Source of the DNA: Alphaproteobacteria bacterium
Lineage (GTDB): Bacteria > Pseudomonadota > Alphaproteobacteria > Reyranellales > Reyranellaceae
Length of the DNA: 33,903 nt
Reading direction: 5' to 3'
Assembly (NCBI GenBank): GCA_947474005.1
Contig: CANJHI010000044.1
Location: 1-33,903 of the forward strand
Positions 15,951 to 23,424 of this stretch are shown piece after piece. Position 1 is the first letter of the stretch. Each line of letters starts with the position of its first letter. The notes below the pieces were generated by a model. The model ran no database searches and was not told the DNA's origin. It was given only the letters and a program-made list of their open reading frames with translations. A program made the translations under genes and the position numbers.

Positions 15951-17288
15951 CTAGCGGGGGAGCGGAGACATGACTTTCCGATAGCGCGCCACGATCGCAT
16001 CGCGGTCGCGATGGCGGCCCTGCTGCACCACGGGGATGCCGCCGCGATAGACGGTCTTGATCGCGGCGTTGTCGGCGGTGAACAGCCAATGATCGAGGAC
16101 GGCGTCGTCGTGGAAGCCGTCGGCCTGCAGCACCACGAAGTCGGCGCGCATCCCGACGGCGATCGAGCCGACGGGAGCACCGACGGCTTGCGCGCCGCCG
16201 GCGAGTGCGAGGTCAAACAGCCGACGGCCGGTCGAGCGCGTGGCCTCGCCCAGCACGTTGCGCTGGCGATGCAGCAGGCGCTGGCCGTATTCCAGCGTGC
16301 GCAGCTCGTCGGCGGCGGAGATGCGCACCAGCGAGTCGGAGCCGACGCCGAAGCGGCCATCCGCCGCGAGCAGCGCCGGCACGTCGAACAATCCGTCGCC
16401 GAGATTGGCCTCGGTGATGGGGCAGAGGCCGACGATGGCTTTTGCCCGGACGATGCGCGCGATCTCGCTGGGGTCGACATGCGTGGCGTGGACGAGACAC
16501 CAGCGCTCATCGACGTCGATCGTGTCGAACAGCAGATCGACCGGGCGCTTCCCGTGGGCGGCGAGGCAGTCGTCGACCTCGCGTGTCTGTTCGCTGATGT
16601 GGATATGCGCCGGCTTGCCTGAAAACGTGCGCGCGGCCCATTCGAGATCTTCTAGCGTGACGGCGCGCAACGAGTGCGGCGCGATGCCGATGGTGCCGCC
16701 GGGCACGCGGGTTTCCATCAGCCGTGCGTAGGAATCGCGATCGTTGAGGAAGCGGCGCTGCGCCGCGCCGGGCGGCTGGCCGAGGAAGCCGCTCTGGCGA
16801 TAGAACACCGGCAGGAGGGTGAGGCCGATGCCGGTGGCGTCGGCCGCCGCCACGATGCGCTGCGACATCTCGGCGACATCGTCGTAGGGCCGGCCGTCGG
16901 GCTGGTGATGGAGATAGTGGAACTCCGCCACCCAGGTGAAGCCCGCTTCGAGCATTTCCATGTAGGCCAGCGCCGCGATGGCTTCGAGGTCGTCGGGCGT
17001 GAGCCGGCCGACGAAGCGATACATTTGCTCGCGCCAGGTCCAGAAGGAATCGGCCCCTGCGCCGCTCTCTGGGCTCCCGCGCTTTTCCGTGAGGCCGGCC
17101 ATGGCGCGCTGGAAGGCGTGGCTGTGCAGGTTGGGCAGGCCGGGCTCCACAACGCCCGATATGCGGTCGGCGACGGCTGGGCCCGCAGGCTCCAGGCGCA
17201 CGATAATCCCGTGCTCGATCGTGGCCACGAGGTCGTGGCGCCAACCTTCGGGCATCAGCGCCGTTTCGAGGTGCAATTTACTCGCCAT
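15951..17288 (-). CDS. hutF: Formimidoylglutamate deiminase
   Basis: A 445-residue amidohydrolase-superfamily enzyme. HutF hydrolyses N-formimino-L-glutamate to N-formyl-L-glutamate and ammonia in the five-step histidine degradation route. The motif GLPNLHSHAFQRAMAGLTE (His55, His57) is close to diagnostic, supported by FWTWREQMYRF, HIHISEQ, VHATHV and GSDSLVRIS with the late metal-ligand Asp. The frame is open 69 codons upstream, but the ATG at 17288 gives the usual N-terminus and avoids overlapping aapJ. No hutH, hutU, hutI or hutG is in the window. The gene is divergent from aapJ across only 46 bases, which fits amino-acid uptake and use. The last few codons (MSPLPR and the TAG stop) lie in a family B repeat, so this C-terminus is repeat-derived. 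Confidence 0.92.
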   Translation of the reverse strand: MASKLHLETALMPEGWRHDLVATIEHGIIVRLEPAGPAVADRISGVVEPGLPNLHSHAFQRAMAGLTEKRGSPESGAGADSFWTWREQMYRFVGRLTPDDLEAIAALAYMEMLEAGFTWVAEFHYLHHQPDGRPYDDVAEMSQRIVAAADATGIGLTLLPVFYRQSGFLGQPPGAAQRRFLNDRDSYARLMETRVPGGTIGIAPHSLRAVTLEDLEWAARTFSGKPAHIHISEQTREVDDCLAAHGKRPVDLLFDTIDVDERWCLVHATHVDPSEIARIVRAKAIVGLCPITEANLGDGLFDVPALLAADGRFGVGSDSLVRISAADELRTLEYGQRLLHRQRNVLGEATRSTGRRLFDLALAGGAQAVGAPVGSIAVGMRADFVVLQADGFHDDAVLDHWLFTADNAAIKTVYRGGIPVVQQGRHRDRDAIVARYRKVMSPLPR

Positions 17289-17334
17289 GCGATGGCTTGT
17301 ACGGTATCGGCCAGCACCTGTTGAGGGGGAATTC

Positions 17335-18360
17335 ATGAAGTTTATTGCACTGGCCGCTGCGGCGGTCTTCGTTGCGGGGACCGCCTCGGCCCAGCAGCTG
17401 GCGCCCAGCGCGACGCTCGATGCCATCAAGGCGCGCGGCCACATCGAATGCGGCGTGCATCTCGGCCTGCCGGGCTTCTCCTTCGCCAACGACAAGGGCG
17501 AGTGGACCGGCCTCGACGTCGACTACTGCAAGTCGCTGGCCGCCGCGGTGCTGGGCGATGCCACCAAGGTGAAGTTCACGCCGACCTCGGTGCAGCAGCG
17601 CTGGGCGGTGCTCCAGTCGGGCCAGGTCGATCTCCTATCGCGCAACACCACCATCACTTTTTCGCGCAACGCCACGCTCGGCGTGAATTTCCAGGGCATC
17701 AATTTCTACGAGGGCCAGACCTTCGTGGTGCGGACCAAGGCCAAGGTCGCTGGCGTGAAGGATCTGGCCGACGCCACGATCTGTGTCGCCGCCGGTTCGA
17801 CCGAGGAGAAGATGGCGGCCGACTGGTTCCGCGAGCGCAACCTCAAGGTCACCATCATCAACTTCCAGAAGAACGACGATGCCATCTCGGCCTACGACCA
17901 GGGCCGCTGCGACGCCTATACCGCGGGCGTCGGCGCGCTCGCCGGCCAGCGCATCAAGTTCAAGGATCCCGCCGAGCACCAGATCCTGACCGAGATCATC
18001 TCCAACGATCCGCAGGGGCCTGTCACGCGCTGGGGCGACGAGCGCTGGCAGCTCGTCGTGCGCTGGGTGCTGAACGCGCAGATCGCGGCCGAGGCGCTGG
18101 GCGTCACCTCGAAGAACGTCGACGAGATGAAGGCCAAGTCGACCAACGCCGAAGTCCGCCGCCTGCTCGGCGTCGACGGCAAGTTCGGCGCCATGATGGG
18201 CCTGTCGGACGACTGGGCTTTTAATCTCATCAAGCAGGTCGGCAACTACGGCGAGAGCTATGAGCGCACCGTCGGCATGGGCTCGCCGCTGAAACTGCAG
18301 CGCGGCGCCAACGCGCTGTGGACCAAGGGCGGCCTGCTGTTCACGCCGCCGTTCCAGTGA
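17335..18360 (+). CDS. aapJ: General L-amino-acid ABC transporter, periplasmic binding protein
   Basis: A 341-residue family-3 binding protein matching AapJ in length and pattern. It has a signal peptide (MKFIALAAAAVFVAGTASAQ). The mature region opens with LDAIKARGHIECGVHLGLPGFS, then WTGLDVDYCKSLAAAVLGDATKVKF, SGQVDLLSRNTTITFSRN, and the C-terminal region ILTEIISNDPQGPVTRWGDERW. AapJ captures many L-amino acids in the periplasm for the AapQM permease. A purine-rich GAGGGGG lies 6 bases before the ATG at 17335. It is the first gene of aapJQM. A hairpin-rich repeat joins it to aapQ and may stabilise the upstream message. Confidence 0.93.
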   Translation: MKFIALAAAAVFVAGTASAQQLAPSATLDAIKARGHIECGVHLGLPGFSFANDKGEWTGLDVDYCKSLAAAVLGDATKVKFTPTSVQQRWAVLQSGQVDLLSRNTTITFSRNATLGVNFQGINFYEGQTFVVRTKAKVAGVKDLADATICVAAGSTEEKMAADWFRERNLKVTIINFQKNDDAISAYDQGRCDAYTAGVGALAGQRIKFKDPAEHQILTEIISNDPQGPVTRWGDERWQLVVRWVLNAQIAAEALGVTSKNVDEMKAKSTNAEVRRLLGVDGKFGAMMGLSDDWAFNLIKQVGNYGESYERTVGMGSPLKLQRGANALWTKGGLLFTPPFQ

Positions 18361-18440
18361 TCGCTGGGGGCGCGCCACTCCAGTGGCGCGCCTTCTCATG
18401 AATCATGATCGCGCGACTGGAGTCGCGCGCCCCCAGCGAT
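18360..18440. repeat. Double-hairpin element (family D) spanning the aapJ-aapQ junction
   Basis: The outer 16-base perfect arms run from the last A of the aapJ stop codon (18360-18375) to the T of the aapQ start codon (18425-18440). Inside are two hairpins: GGCGCGCCACT (18369-18379) with AGTGGCGCGCC (18382-18392) around CC, and CGCGCGACT (18410-18418) with AGTCGCGCG (18421-18429) around GG. They are joined by TCATGAATCATGA (18396-18408). No Shine-Dalgarno sequence is left before aapQ. Outer and inner pairings are mutually exclusive in part. Confidence 0.9.
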
Positions 18441-19602
18441 GAACGCATTCCTCCTCAAGTTCCGCGACCGCAAGGTTCGCGACATCTTCTGGCAGGGCCT
18501 GGCCTCGCTCGCGCTGGTCGCTGTCGTGGTGTTCTTCGTCAAGAACGCGTCGGACAACATGATGAAGGCCGGCATCGCCTCGGGCTTCAACTTCCTGTGG
18601 CGCGACTCCGGCATCGAAGTGCCGTTCAACCTCACGGGCTACAAGCCCAGCGACACCATCTGGGCGCTGCTGTGGACCGGCATCGTGAACACGATCCTGG
18701 TGTCGGTGGCCTCGGTCTTCCTGGCGACGGTGGTGGGCTTCACCGTCGGGCTGATGCGGCTGTCGCATAACTGGCTGCTCTCGACCCTGGCTGCGGTCTA
18801 TATCGAATTTGTTAGAAACATCCCGCTGCTGTTCTTCGTGCTGTTCTGGTACTTCGGCGTGCTGGCGGCGCTGCCGACGCCCAAGGAGAGCTTCGATTTC
18901 CTGGGCATCATCTTTCTCAACCGCCGCGGCCTCTCGATCCCGACGCCCAATGAGTTTTTAGGCTTCCGCCTGGCGCTCGCGGCGATCCTGGTCCTGATCG
19001 TGGCGCAGTTCGTCCTCGCACGCTGGGCTCGGGCGCGGCAGGCGCGGACCGGCCAGGACTTCCCGGTGTGGATCGCCGGTGTCGTGCTGTGCGGCGCGCT
19101 GCCGCTCCTGGCGCTCGTCGCGGCGGGTGCTACCACAAGCTGGGACCAGCCGATTCTGCGTGGCTTCAACTATCGCGGCGGCTTCGTGCTGGTGCCGGAG
19201 TTCGTGGCGCTGTTCATGGCGCTCAGCACCTACACCGCGGGCTTCATCGCCGAGGTCGTGCGCGGCGGCATCCAGTCGGTGCGCCAGGGCCAGATCGATG
19301 CCGCGCGGGCGCTCGGCCTGACGCCGGGCCGCATCGCGCGGCTGGTGGTGATCCCGCAGGCCATGCCGGTGATCATCCCGCCGATCACCAGCCAGTATCT
19401 CAACCTGATAAAAAATTCCTCGTTTGGTGCCGCCATCGCCTATCCCGAGATCGTGGCGGTGTTCATGGGCTCGGCGCTGGTCGCCACCGGCCAGGCGATC
19501 GAGATCATCGCCATCACCTTGGGCATCTATCTCACCATCGGCCTCGCCGTGTCGGTGTTCATGAACTGGTACAACGCGCGCCACAAATTGGTGACGCGAT
19601 GA
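18439..19602 (+). CDS. aapQ: General L-amino-acid ABC transporter permease
   Basis: A 387-residue inner-membrane permease with about eight predicted membrane segments. The N-terminal arm FRDRKVRDIFWQGLASLALVAVVVFFVKNA and the long central insertion around VLARWARARQARTGQ are typical of AapQ, which is larger than ordinary polar amino-acid permeases. The EAA-type loop that contacts the ATPase is visible in EVVRGGIQSVRQGQIDAARALGL followed by IARLVVIPQAMPVIIPP. The ATG at 18439 gives the conserved N-terminus but has no ribosome-binding site, because a palindrome fills the junction. The stop overlaps the aapM start as ATGA, so the two permease subunits are translationally coupled. Confidence 0.92.
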   Translation: MNAFLLKFRDRKVRDIFWQGLASLALVAVVVFFVKNASDNMMKAGIASGFNFLWRDSGIEVPFNLTGYKPSDTIWALLWTGIVNTILVSVASVFLATVVGFTVGLMRLSHNWLLSTLAAVYIEFVRNIPLLFFVLFWYFGVLAALPTPKESFDFLGIIFLNRRGLSIPTPNEFLGFRLALAAILVLIVAQFVLARWARARQARTGQDFPVWIAGVVLCGALPLLALVAAGATTSWDQPILRGFNYRGGFVLVPEFVALFMALSTYTAGFIAEVVRGGIQSVRQGQIDAARALGLTPGRIARLVVIPQAMPVIIPPITSQYLNLIKNSSFGAAIAYPEIVAVFMGSALVATGQAIEIIAITLGIYLTIGLAVSVFMNWYNARHKLVTR

Positions 19603-20669
19603 AGACGGCAGCCCCGCCGCTGCCCGGCTGGGTCGCGATCCTGCGCCAGCGCCTGTTCTCGACCTGGCTCGACACCGCGGTCTCGCTGCTTTGCCTCTAT
19701 GTCGTATGGCGGGCCTCGCTGCCGCTGGTCGATTGGCTGCTGGTCGAAGCCAACTGGAAAGGCGAGTCGCGCGAGGATTGCACCAGCCGCGGCGCCTGCT
19801 GGGTTTTCATCCGCGCCCGCTTTGCGCAATTCATGTACGGCCAGTATCCCGTGCCCGAGCGCTGGCGCGTCGACCTTTTAGGGTTGCTGGTGCTGTTTGC
19901 CGGCATCGCGCTGTCGTGGCGCGGCCTGCCGCGGCGCAAGGAGATGGCAATCGCGGTCGCGATCGTGCTGCCGCCCCTCGGCATCTGGCTGCTCCACGGT
20001 GGTTTCGGATTGAAAATCGTCGAGACGCGCGAATGGGGCGGGCTGATGCTGACGCTCTTCCTCGCGATCTACGCCGGCCTGATCGCGGTGCCGCTGGGCA
20101 TCCTGCTGGCGCTCGGCCGCCGCTCGCGCCTGCCACTCATCCGCTTCGCCTCGGTGGTGTTCATCGAGTTCTGGCGCGGCGTTCCGATCATCACCGTGAT
20201 TTTCCTCGCCTCGCTCCTGCTGCCGCTGATCATGCCGACCGGCTTCAACGTCGATCGGCTGGCGCGCGCCGTGATCGGCCTCGCCTTCGTGATCGCGGCC
20301 TACATGGCCGAAGCCGTGCGCGGCGGCCTGCAGGCGCTGCCCGAGGGCCAGGTCGAGGCAGCCCAAGCGCTCGGCCTCGGCTACTGGCGCATCACGCGGC
20401 TGATCGTGCTGCCCCAGGCGCTCCGGATCTCGCTGCCGGCCATGACCAACGAGTTCATCTCGCTGTTCAAGAGCACGACGCTGGTGCTAATCGTCTCGAT
20501 CTTCGACCTGTTAGGCATCGCCCAGGCAGCCCTTGCGGACCCGGCGTGGGTCGGCATGAACATGGAGGCCTATGTCTTTGCCGGTGCCATCTACTGGTTC
20601 GCCTGCTTCGGCCTCTCGCAATGGAGCCGCTCGCAGGAAAAGCGGCTGCAGGTCGCCCACGGGCGGTAA
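19599..20669 (+). CDS. aapM: General L-amino-acid ABC transporter permease
   Basis: A 356-residue permease, partner of AapQ. It carries the AapM-type periplasmic insertion with a Cys pair (REDCTSRGACWVFI, near residues 50-65), then GLKIVETREWGGLMLTLFLAIYAG and FIEFWRGVPIITVIFLASLLLPL. The EAA loop is EAVRGGLQALPEGQVEAAQALGL followed by ITRLIVLPQALRISLP. The open frame begins far upstream inside aapQ, but the ATG in the ATGA overlap at 19599 gives the family N-terminus. The expected next gene, the ATPase aapP, is missing: the strand switches 18 bases after this stop. The ATPase must come from elsewhere. Confidence 0.92.
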   Translation: MKTAAPPLPGWVAILRQRLFSTWLDTAVSLLCLYVVWRASLPLVDWLLVEANWKGESREDCTSRGACWVFIRARFAQFMYGQYPVPERWRVDLLGLLVLFAGIALSWRGLPRRKEMAIAVAIVLPPLGIWLLHGGFGLKIVETREWGGLMLTLFLAIYAGLIAVPLGILLALGRRSRLPLIRFASVVFIEFWRGVPIITVIFLASLLLPLIMPTGFNVDRLARAVIGLAFVIAAYMAEAVRGGLQALPEGQVEAAQALGLGYWRITRLIVLPQALRISLPAMTNEFISLFKSTTLVLIVSIFDLLGIAQAALADPAWVGMNMEAYVFAGAIYWFACFGLSQWSRSQEKRLQVAHGR

Positions 20670-20687
20670 GATCCCTCAGCTATCTCT

Positions 20688-20870
20688 TCAATGCTGTGAG
20701 TCCAGCGGGAGTTTCGTCAGCCTCTCGGGCGAGGATATCCCACCGGGCGGCGTGTAGCCGGGAACGCGCTTGAAGTCGTAAGGCGAATAGGGGTCCACCG
20801 AACATCCCCCCAGCACGCCGAGGCTCAACACGCCGACAAGCGCCAGGGCGAGTGCCGCAAGCTGCCTCAT
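20688..20870 (-). CDS. Small putative lipoprotein
   Basis: A 60-residue protein with a lipoprotein signal: MRQLAALALALVGVLSLGVLGGC, lipobox LGGC with Cys23 as the lipidated residue. The mature part is only 37 residues, rich in Pro, Gly, Ser and Tyr (SVDPYSPYDFKRVPGYTPPGG), with no recognised domain. The frame extends 25 codons upstream, but the ATG at 20870 places the hydrophobic core properly and avoids overlap. It starts 7 bases after the 82-residue protein gene on the same strand, so they likely share a transcript. Function unknown; similar tiny lipoproteins are usually envelope-associated. Confidence 0.65.
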   Translation of the reverse strand: MRQLAALALALVGVLSLGVLGGCSVDPYSPYDFKRVPGYTPPGGISSPERLTKLPLDSQH

Positions 20871-20877
20871 GGCGATG

Positions 20878-21126
20878 TCAGCGACAAATGAAGGCCTTGA
20901 AGGTGATGATGTCGCAGGGCGAGCCGGTGCGCTCGCAGAAGGCAACGAACTCTTCCGGCGTGACCGGTACCATCTGGATGGAATGCCGCCGGGCGCGCCA
21001 CTCCGCCATCCGCGCCGCTTCCTTCAGGTGCCAGTCGGCATAGGACGAGGCGGGGTAGTGTTTTACGAGTTTCTGGAGCTTTTCGTGGTCGATCGCGGAG
21101 ACCTTGGCGAAGTATTGGACGGCCAT
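20878..21126 (-). CDS. Small hypothetical protein (82 residues)
   Basis: I do not recognise this protein. It begins MAVQYFAKVSAIDHEKLQKLVKHY, has a mainly helical middle (DWHLKEAARMAEWRARRH) and ends with three Cys residues (64, 71, 81) around VAFCERTGSPCDIITFKAFICR. No signal peptide or membrane segment is visible. AGAGG lies about 12 bases before the ATG, which is rather far. Coding status is supported by its position between the lipoprotein gene and the divergent serine hydrolase, tight spacing, and a plausible soluble composition. A two-gene operon with the lipoprotein is likely. Confidence 0.55.
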   Translation of the reverse strand: MAVQYFAKVSAIDHEKLQKLVKHYPASSYADWHLKEAARMAEWRARRHSIQMVPVTPEEFVAFCERTGSPCDIITFKAFICR

Positions 21127-21182
21127 GCCGGTGTATCCTCTTTGCTGGAGCCGCTTTTACCCGCCCCCGGAGGCTTTCCGCA

Positions 21183-22274
21183 ATGCGCCGCTTTCGCGTC
21201 CTGATCCTCGCCCTGCTGTTGATGGCTGCCGCGGCCGAGGCGCGCGCCCAGACCGTGGCCGATATCGAGACGGCGTGGCGTGGCTGGATGAACAGGAACG
21301 GCCGCACCACCGGCAGCCTTGCGGTGCTGCATCAGGGACGCGTCGCCCACGAGGCGGCGACCGGCCGCGACGGCATCGGCCAGCCGCTGCCGATGGCCAG
21401 CCTCTCCAAGGCCGTGACCGGCGTCTGCATCGCGGGCCTGATCGACCAGGGCCGGCTCGCTTTCGACACACCGCTGTCGCAGGCGCTGGCGCGCACCGTC
21501 GCCCGGGTTGGGACGCCGGTCGATCCGCGCCTGTTGGGCGTCACGGTCGCCCAGCTACTCACACACCGCGCCGGCTTCGATCCGGGCAGGAACCACGATC
21601 CCGCGACGGCGCCGCTCTACGTCTACCTGGCCAAGGCCACCGCGACGCGCACCGCCTTCGACGAGGGCGTGAAATGGATTTTCGGAAACAAGCTGCCGCT
21701 GCCGCCGGGCGCGCGCTACGTCTACTCGAACGCGGCCTATCTGCTGTTGGGCGCGATCATCCAGGAGACGACCGGCCAGGACTACGAGACCTATTGCAAG
21801 ACCACGGTACTGACGCCGCTCGGCGCCCGTGGTGCCGCGCTCGATCCGGCCTGGCGCATCCTGTCGAGTTACGGCGGCTGGCGCATGAGCTTGGCCGACT
21901 ACGGCCGCTTCTATCAGGCCTTCGCCGAGGGCAATCCGGCGATCGGGCCGGTGGCGCGGCGCTGGATGATGTCGCCGGAGGGCAAGCAGATCGGCGGCGG
22001 CAGCGGTGTGCACTACGGGCTCGGCACCTTCGTGCGGCCAACCGCCGAGGGCGGCGGCAACTTCTGGCACTGGGGCGGCTGGAGTTACGATCTCCGTCCC
22101 GCCTTCGATGGTCCGCTGCACGCCTCCTATTCGACCTTCGCGGTGCGCTGGGGCGCCCTCGACGTCAACGTGGTGGTGCACATGGAACCGACGCTCGCGG
22201 GCGAGGGCGGCGCCGGCAACCAGCTCAACGGTGCGCTGGGCGCTGCCGCCCGCAAGGTCACGCGCTGGCCGTAA
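21183..22274 (+). CDS. Secreted serine hydrolase, class C beta-lactamase fold
   Basis: A 363-residue exported protein with signal peptide MRRFRVLILALLLMAAAAEARAQ. All three active-site motifs of class C beta-lactamases and DD-peptidases are present: SxxK as SLSK (Ser73, Lys76), the Tyr motif as YSN (Tyr181), and HWGG (His296) in place of KTG. LLTHRAGFDPGR is the usual segment after the nucleophile helix. The protein is nearest to the serine-hydrolase group that includes EstB-type esterases and D-amino peptidases, and the substrate is unknown. It is divergent from the 82-residue protein gene 56 bases away and converges with the protease gene 21 bases downstream. Confidence 0.88.
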   Translation: MRRFRVLILALLLMAAAAEARAQTVADIETAWRGWMNRNGRTTGSLAVLHQGRVAHEAATGRDGIGQPLPMASLSKAVTGVCIAGLIDQGRLAFDTPLSQALARTVARVGTPVDPRLLGVTVAQLLTHRAGFDPGRNHDPATAPLYVYLAKATATRTAFDEGVKWIFGNKLPLPPGARYVYSNAAYLLLGAIIQETTGQDYETYCKTTVLTPLGARGAALDPAWRILSSYGGWRMSLADYGRFYQAFAEGNPAIGPVARRWMMSPEGKQIGGGSGVHYGLGTFVRPTAEGGGNFWHWGGWSYDLRPAFDGPLHASYSTFAVRWGALDVNVVVHMEPTLAGEGGAGNQLNGALGAAARKVTRWP

Positions 22275-22295
22275 CGTGTTTCAGGGGCGCCAGCT

Positions 22296-23339
22296 TCAGC
22301 CCTTGCAGTCGATCAGGACCGAGAAGGCGCGGGCCTTCTCGCCGATGTCCGGGACGCTGAGGTCGCGGCCGGCGCCGGCGGTTTCGACGGGCACGCCCGA
22401 GGCTTCGAGGAATGTCCGGGCGACATCGGCCTTCAGCGCGAAGTTGACGTTCTGCGGCACATCGCGACCGCGCGGGCCGAGCGACGACGTCGCGATGCCG
22501 ACGACGTTGCCGGCGGTGTCGAGCACGGGGCCTCCGCTGTTGCCACCCTGGATCGGCGCGGAAACCTGCAGATAGCGCGAGTCGTCTCGAAAGCCCGACA
22601 GGGCGCTGACGCTGCCGTTCGTCACCGTTCCACTGGAGGAGAGCGTCCCCGTCAGCGGATAGCCATAGACGACCACGGCCTCGCCCGCGCGTACCGGGCG
22701 GCCGGTGCGGAAGGCCGCGACGGCGGGCGAGGGTGCGGCGATGAGGACGGCGAGGTCGTTCGAAGTGTCCGATTTCACGACGCTCGCCGGGATCGGGGCG
22801 CTGCCCTGCCGGGAGACCGTGAGCTCCTTGCACTTGTTGACGACATGGGCGTTGGTGAGCACATGGCCCTGCCGGTTGATGTAGAAGCCGGTGCCGGTGG
22901 CGACGCGCCTCGTCGTTGCGGGTGGCGCGGTACTTCCGGGGGCGGCACCCGTGCCACCGAGGCCGAGATAGCGCGCGCTTTGCTGGCGGTCCATTCCGTA
23001 GGTGAAGGACACGCGGCCGCCGTTGCTGGAGGTTCCCGTGCCATAGCCGCTGACCGCCGACAGGCCGATGAACTGGATGGTGGCACGCTGGCCGTCGTCG
23101 CAGGCGAGGATGCCGTGACCTTCCCGAACGCCCCGATAGTAGGCGAAGTCACCCCTGCAGACGTTGCCCTTGGAATTCTTGAGTTCGATCGTGCCGCTGC
23201 GATCGACGTAGCCGGTCGCCGAGCCGCTGTAGAGGTCTTCCGAGTCGCCGACGGTGCCGTAGACGTCCGCGGTGGCGCAGCCGGTGGCAGCGACGGCGAT
23301 GGCCAGGAGCGTGACGAGGGGCGGCGGCAGGCAACGCAT
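22296..23339 (-). CDS. Trypsin-like serine protease lipoprotein with an extra N-terminal domain
   Basis: A 347-residue protein with a lipoprotein signal (lipobox ATGC, Cys21). Residues 28-125 form a beta-rich domain with a likely Cys61-Cys80 pair (NVCRGDF, GILACDDG), ending GGRVSFTYGMD. A Gly/Pro/Thr linker follows. Residues 145-315 are an S1-type protease: His165 in LTNAHVV, Asp195 in SNDLAVL, Ser268 in GGNSGGPV, the classic triad of the Deg/HtrA-related trypsin-like group, but without a PDZ domain. It is expected on the periplasmic side of a membrane, cleaving or sensing damaged or extracellular proteins. GGAGG six to seven bases before the ATG supports the start. The upstream 85 bases are AT-richer, consistent with a promoter. 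Confidence 0.88.
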   Translation of the reverse strand: MRCLPPPLVTLLAIAVAATGCATADVYGTVGDSEDLYSGSATGYVDRSGTIELKNSKGNVCRGDFAYYRGVREGHGILACDDGQRATIQFIGLSAVSGYGTGTSSNGGRVSFTYGMDRQQSARYLGLGGTGAAPGSTAPPATTRRVATGTGFYINRQGHVLTNAHVVNKCKELTVSRQGSAPIPASVVKSDTSNDLAVLIAAPSPAVAAFRTGRPVRAGEAVVVYGYPLTGTLSSSGTVTNGSVSALSGFRDDSRYLQVSAPIQGGNSGGPVLDTAGNVVGIATSSLGPRGRDVPQNVNFALKADVARTFLEASGVPVETAGAGRDLSVPDIGEKARAFSVLIDCKG

Positions 23340-23424
23340 GGTGGTCCTCCCTGAAGGGGGAGAAACTTTAGCGTGCAGTTATATTTACTCTACCAACTAT
23401 TGGTTGTGATCAGTCGACCAGGGC

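Larger units (their letters stand above)
15658..15973. repeat. Family B element interrupted by an inserted nested repeat
   Basis: The outer parts match the family B element at 12521-12646: TCATGTTCCTCTCCCCC from 15658, then after a long interruption GGGGGAGAGG at 15891-15900, GGTGAGGGGG, CCCCCTCACC, a second hairpin CCTCTCCCCC-TAGC-GGGGGAG, and a closing ACATGA at 15968-15973. The first hairpin is split in its loop by about 210 bases holding a C-type inverted repeat with an A-type element inside. The whole 326-base gap between the amidohydrolase and hutF is thus repeat DNA, with no gene. The right end overlaps the 3' end of hutF. Confidence 0.85.

Noticed and set aside
15658..15973. CRISPR array
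   Set aside because: The repeats are inverted and nested, not regularly spaced direct repeats, and there are no spacers or cas genes.
23340..23424. A defined sigma70 promoter for the protease gene
   Set aside because: The stretch is AT-richer and has a short dyad, ACCAA-CTA-TTGGT, and a TATAAC, but no -35 box at a proper distance could be identified.
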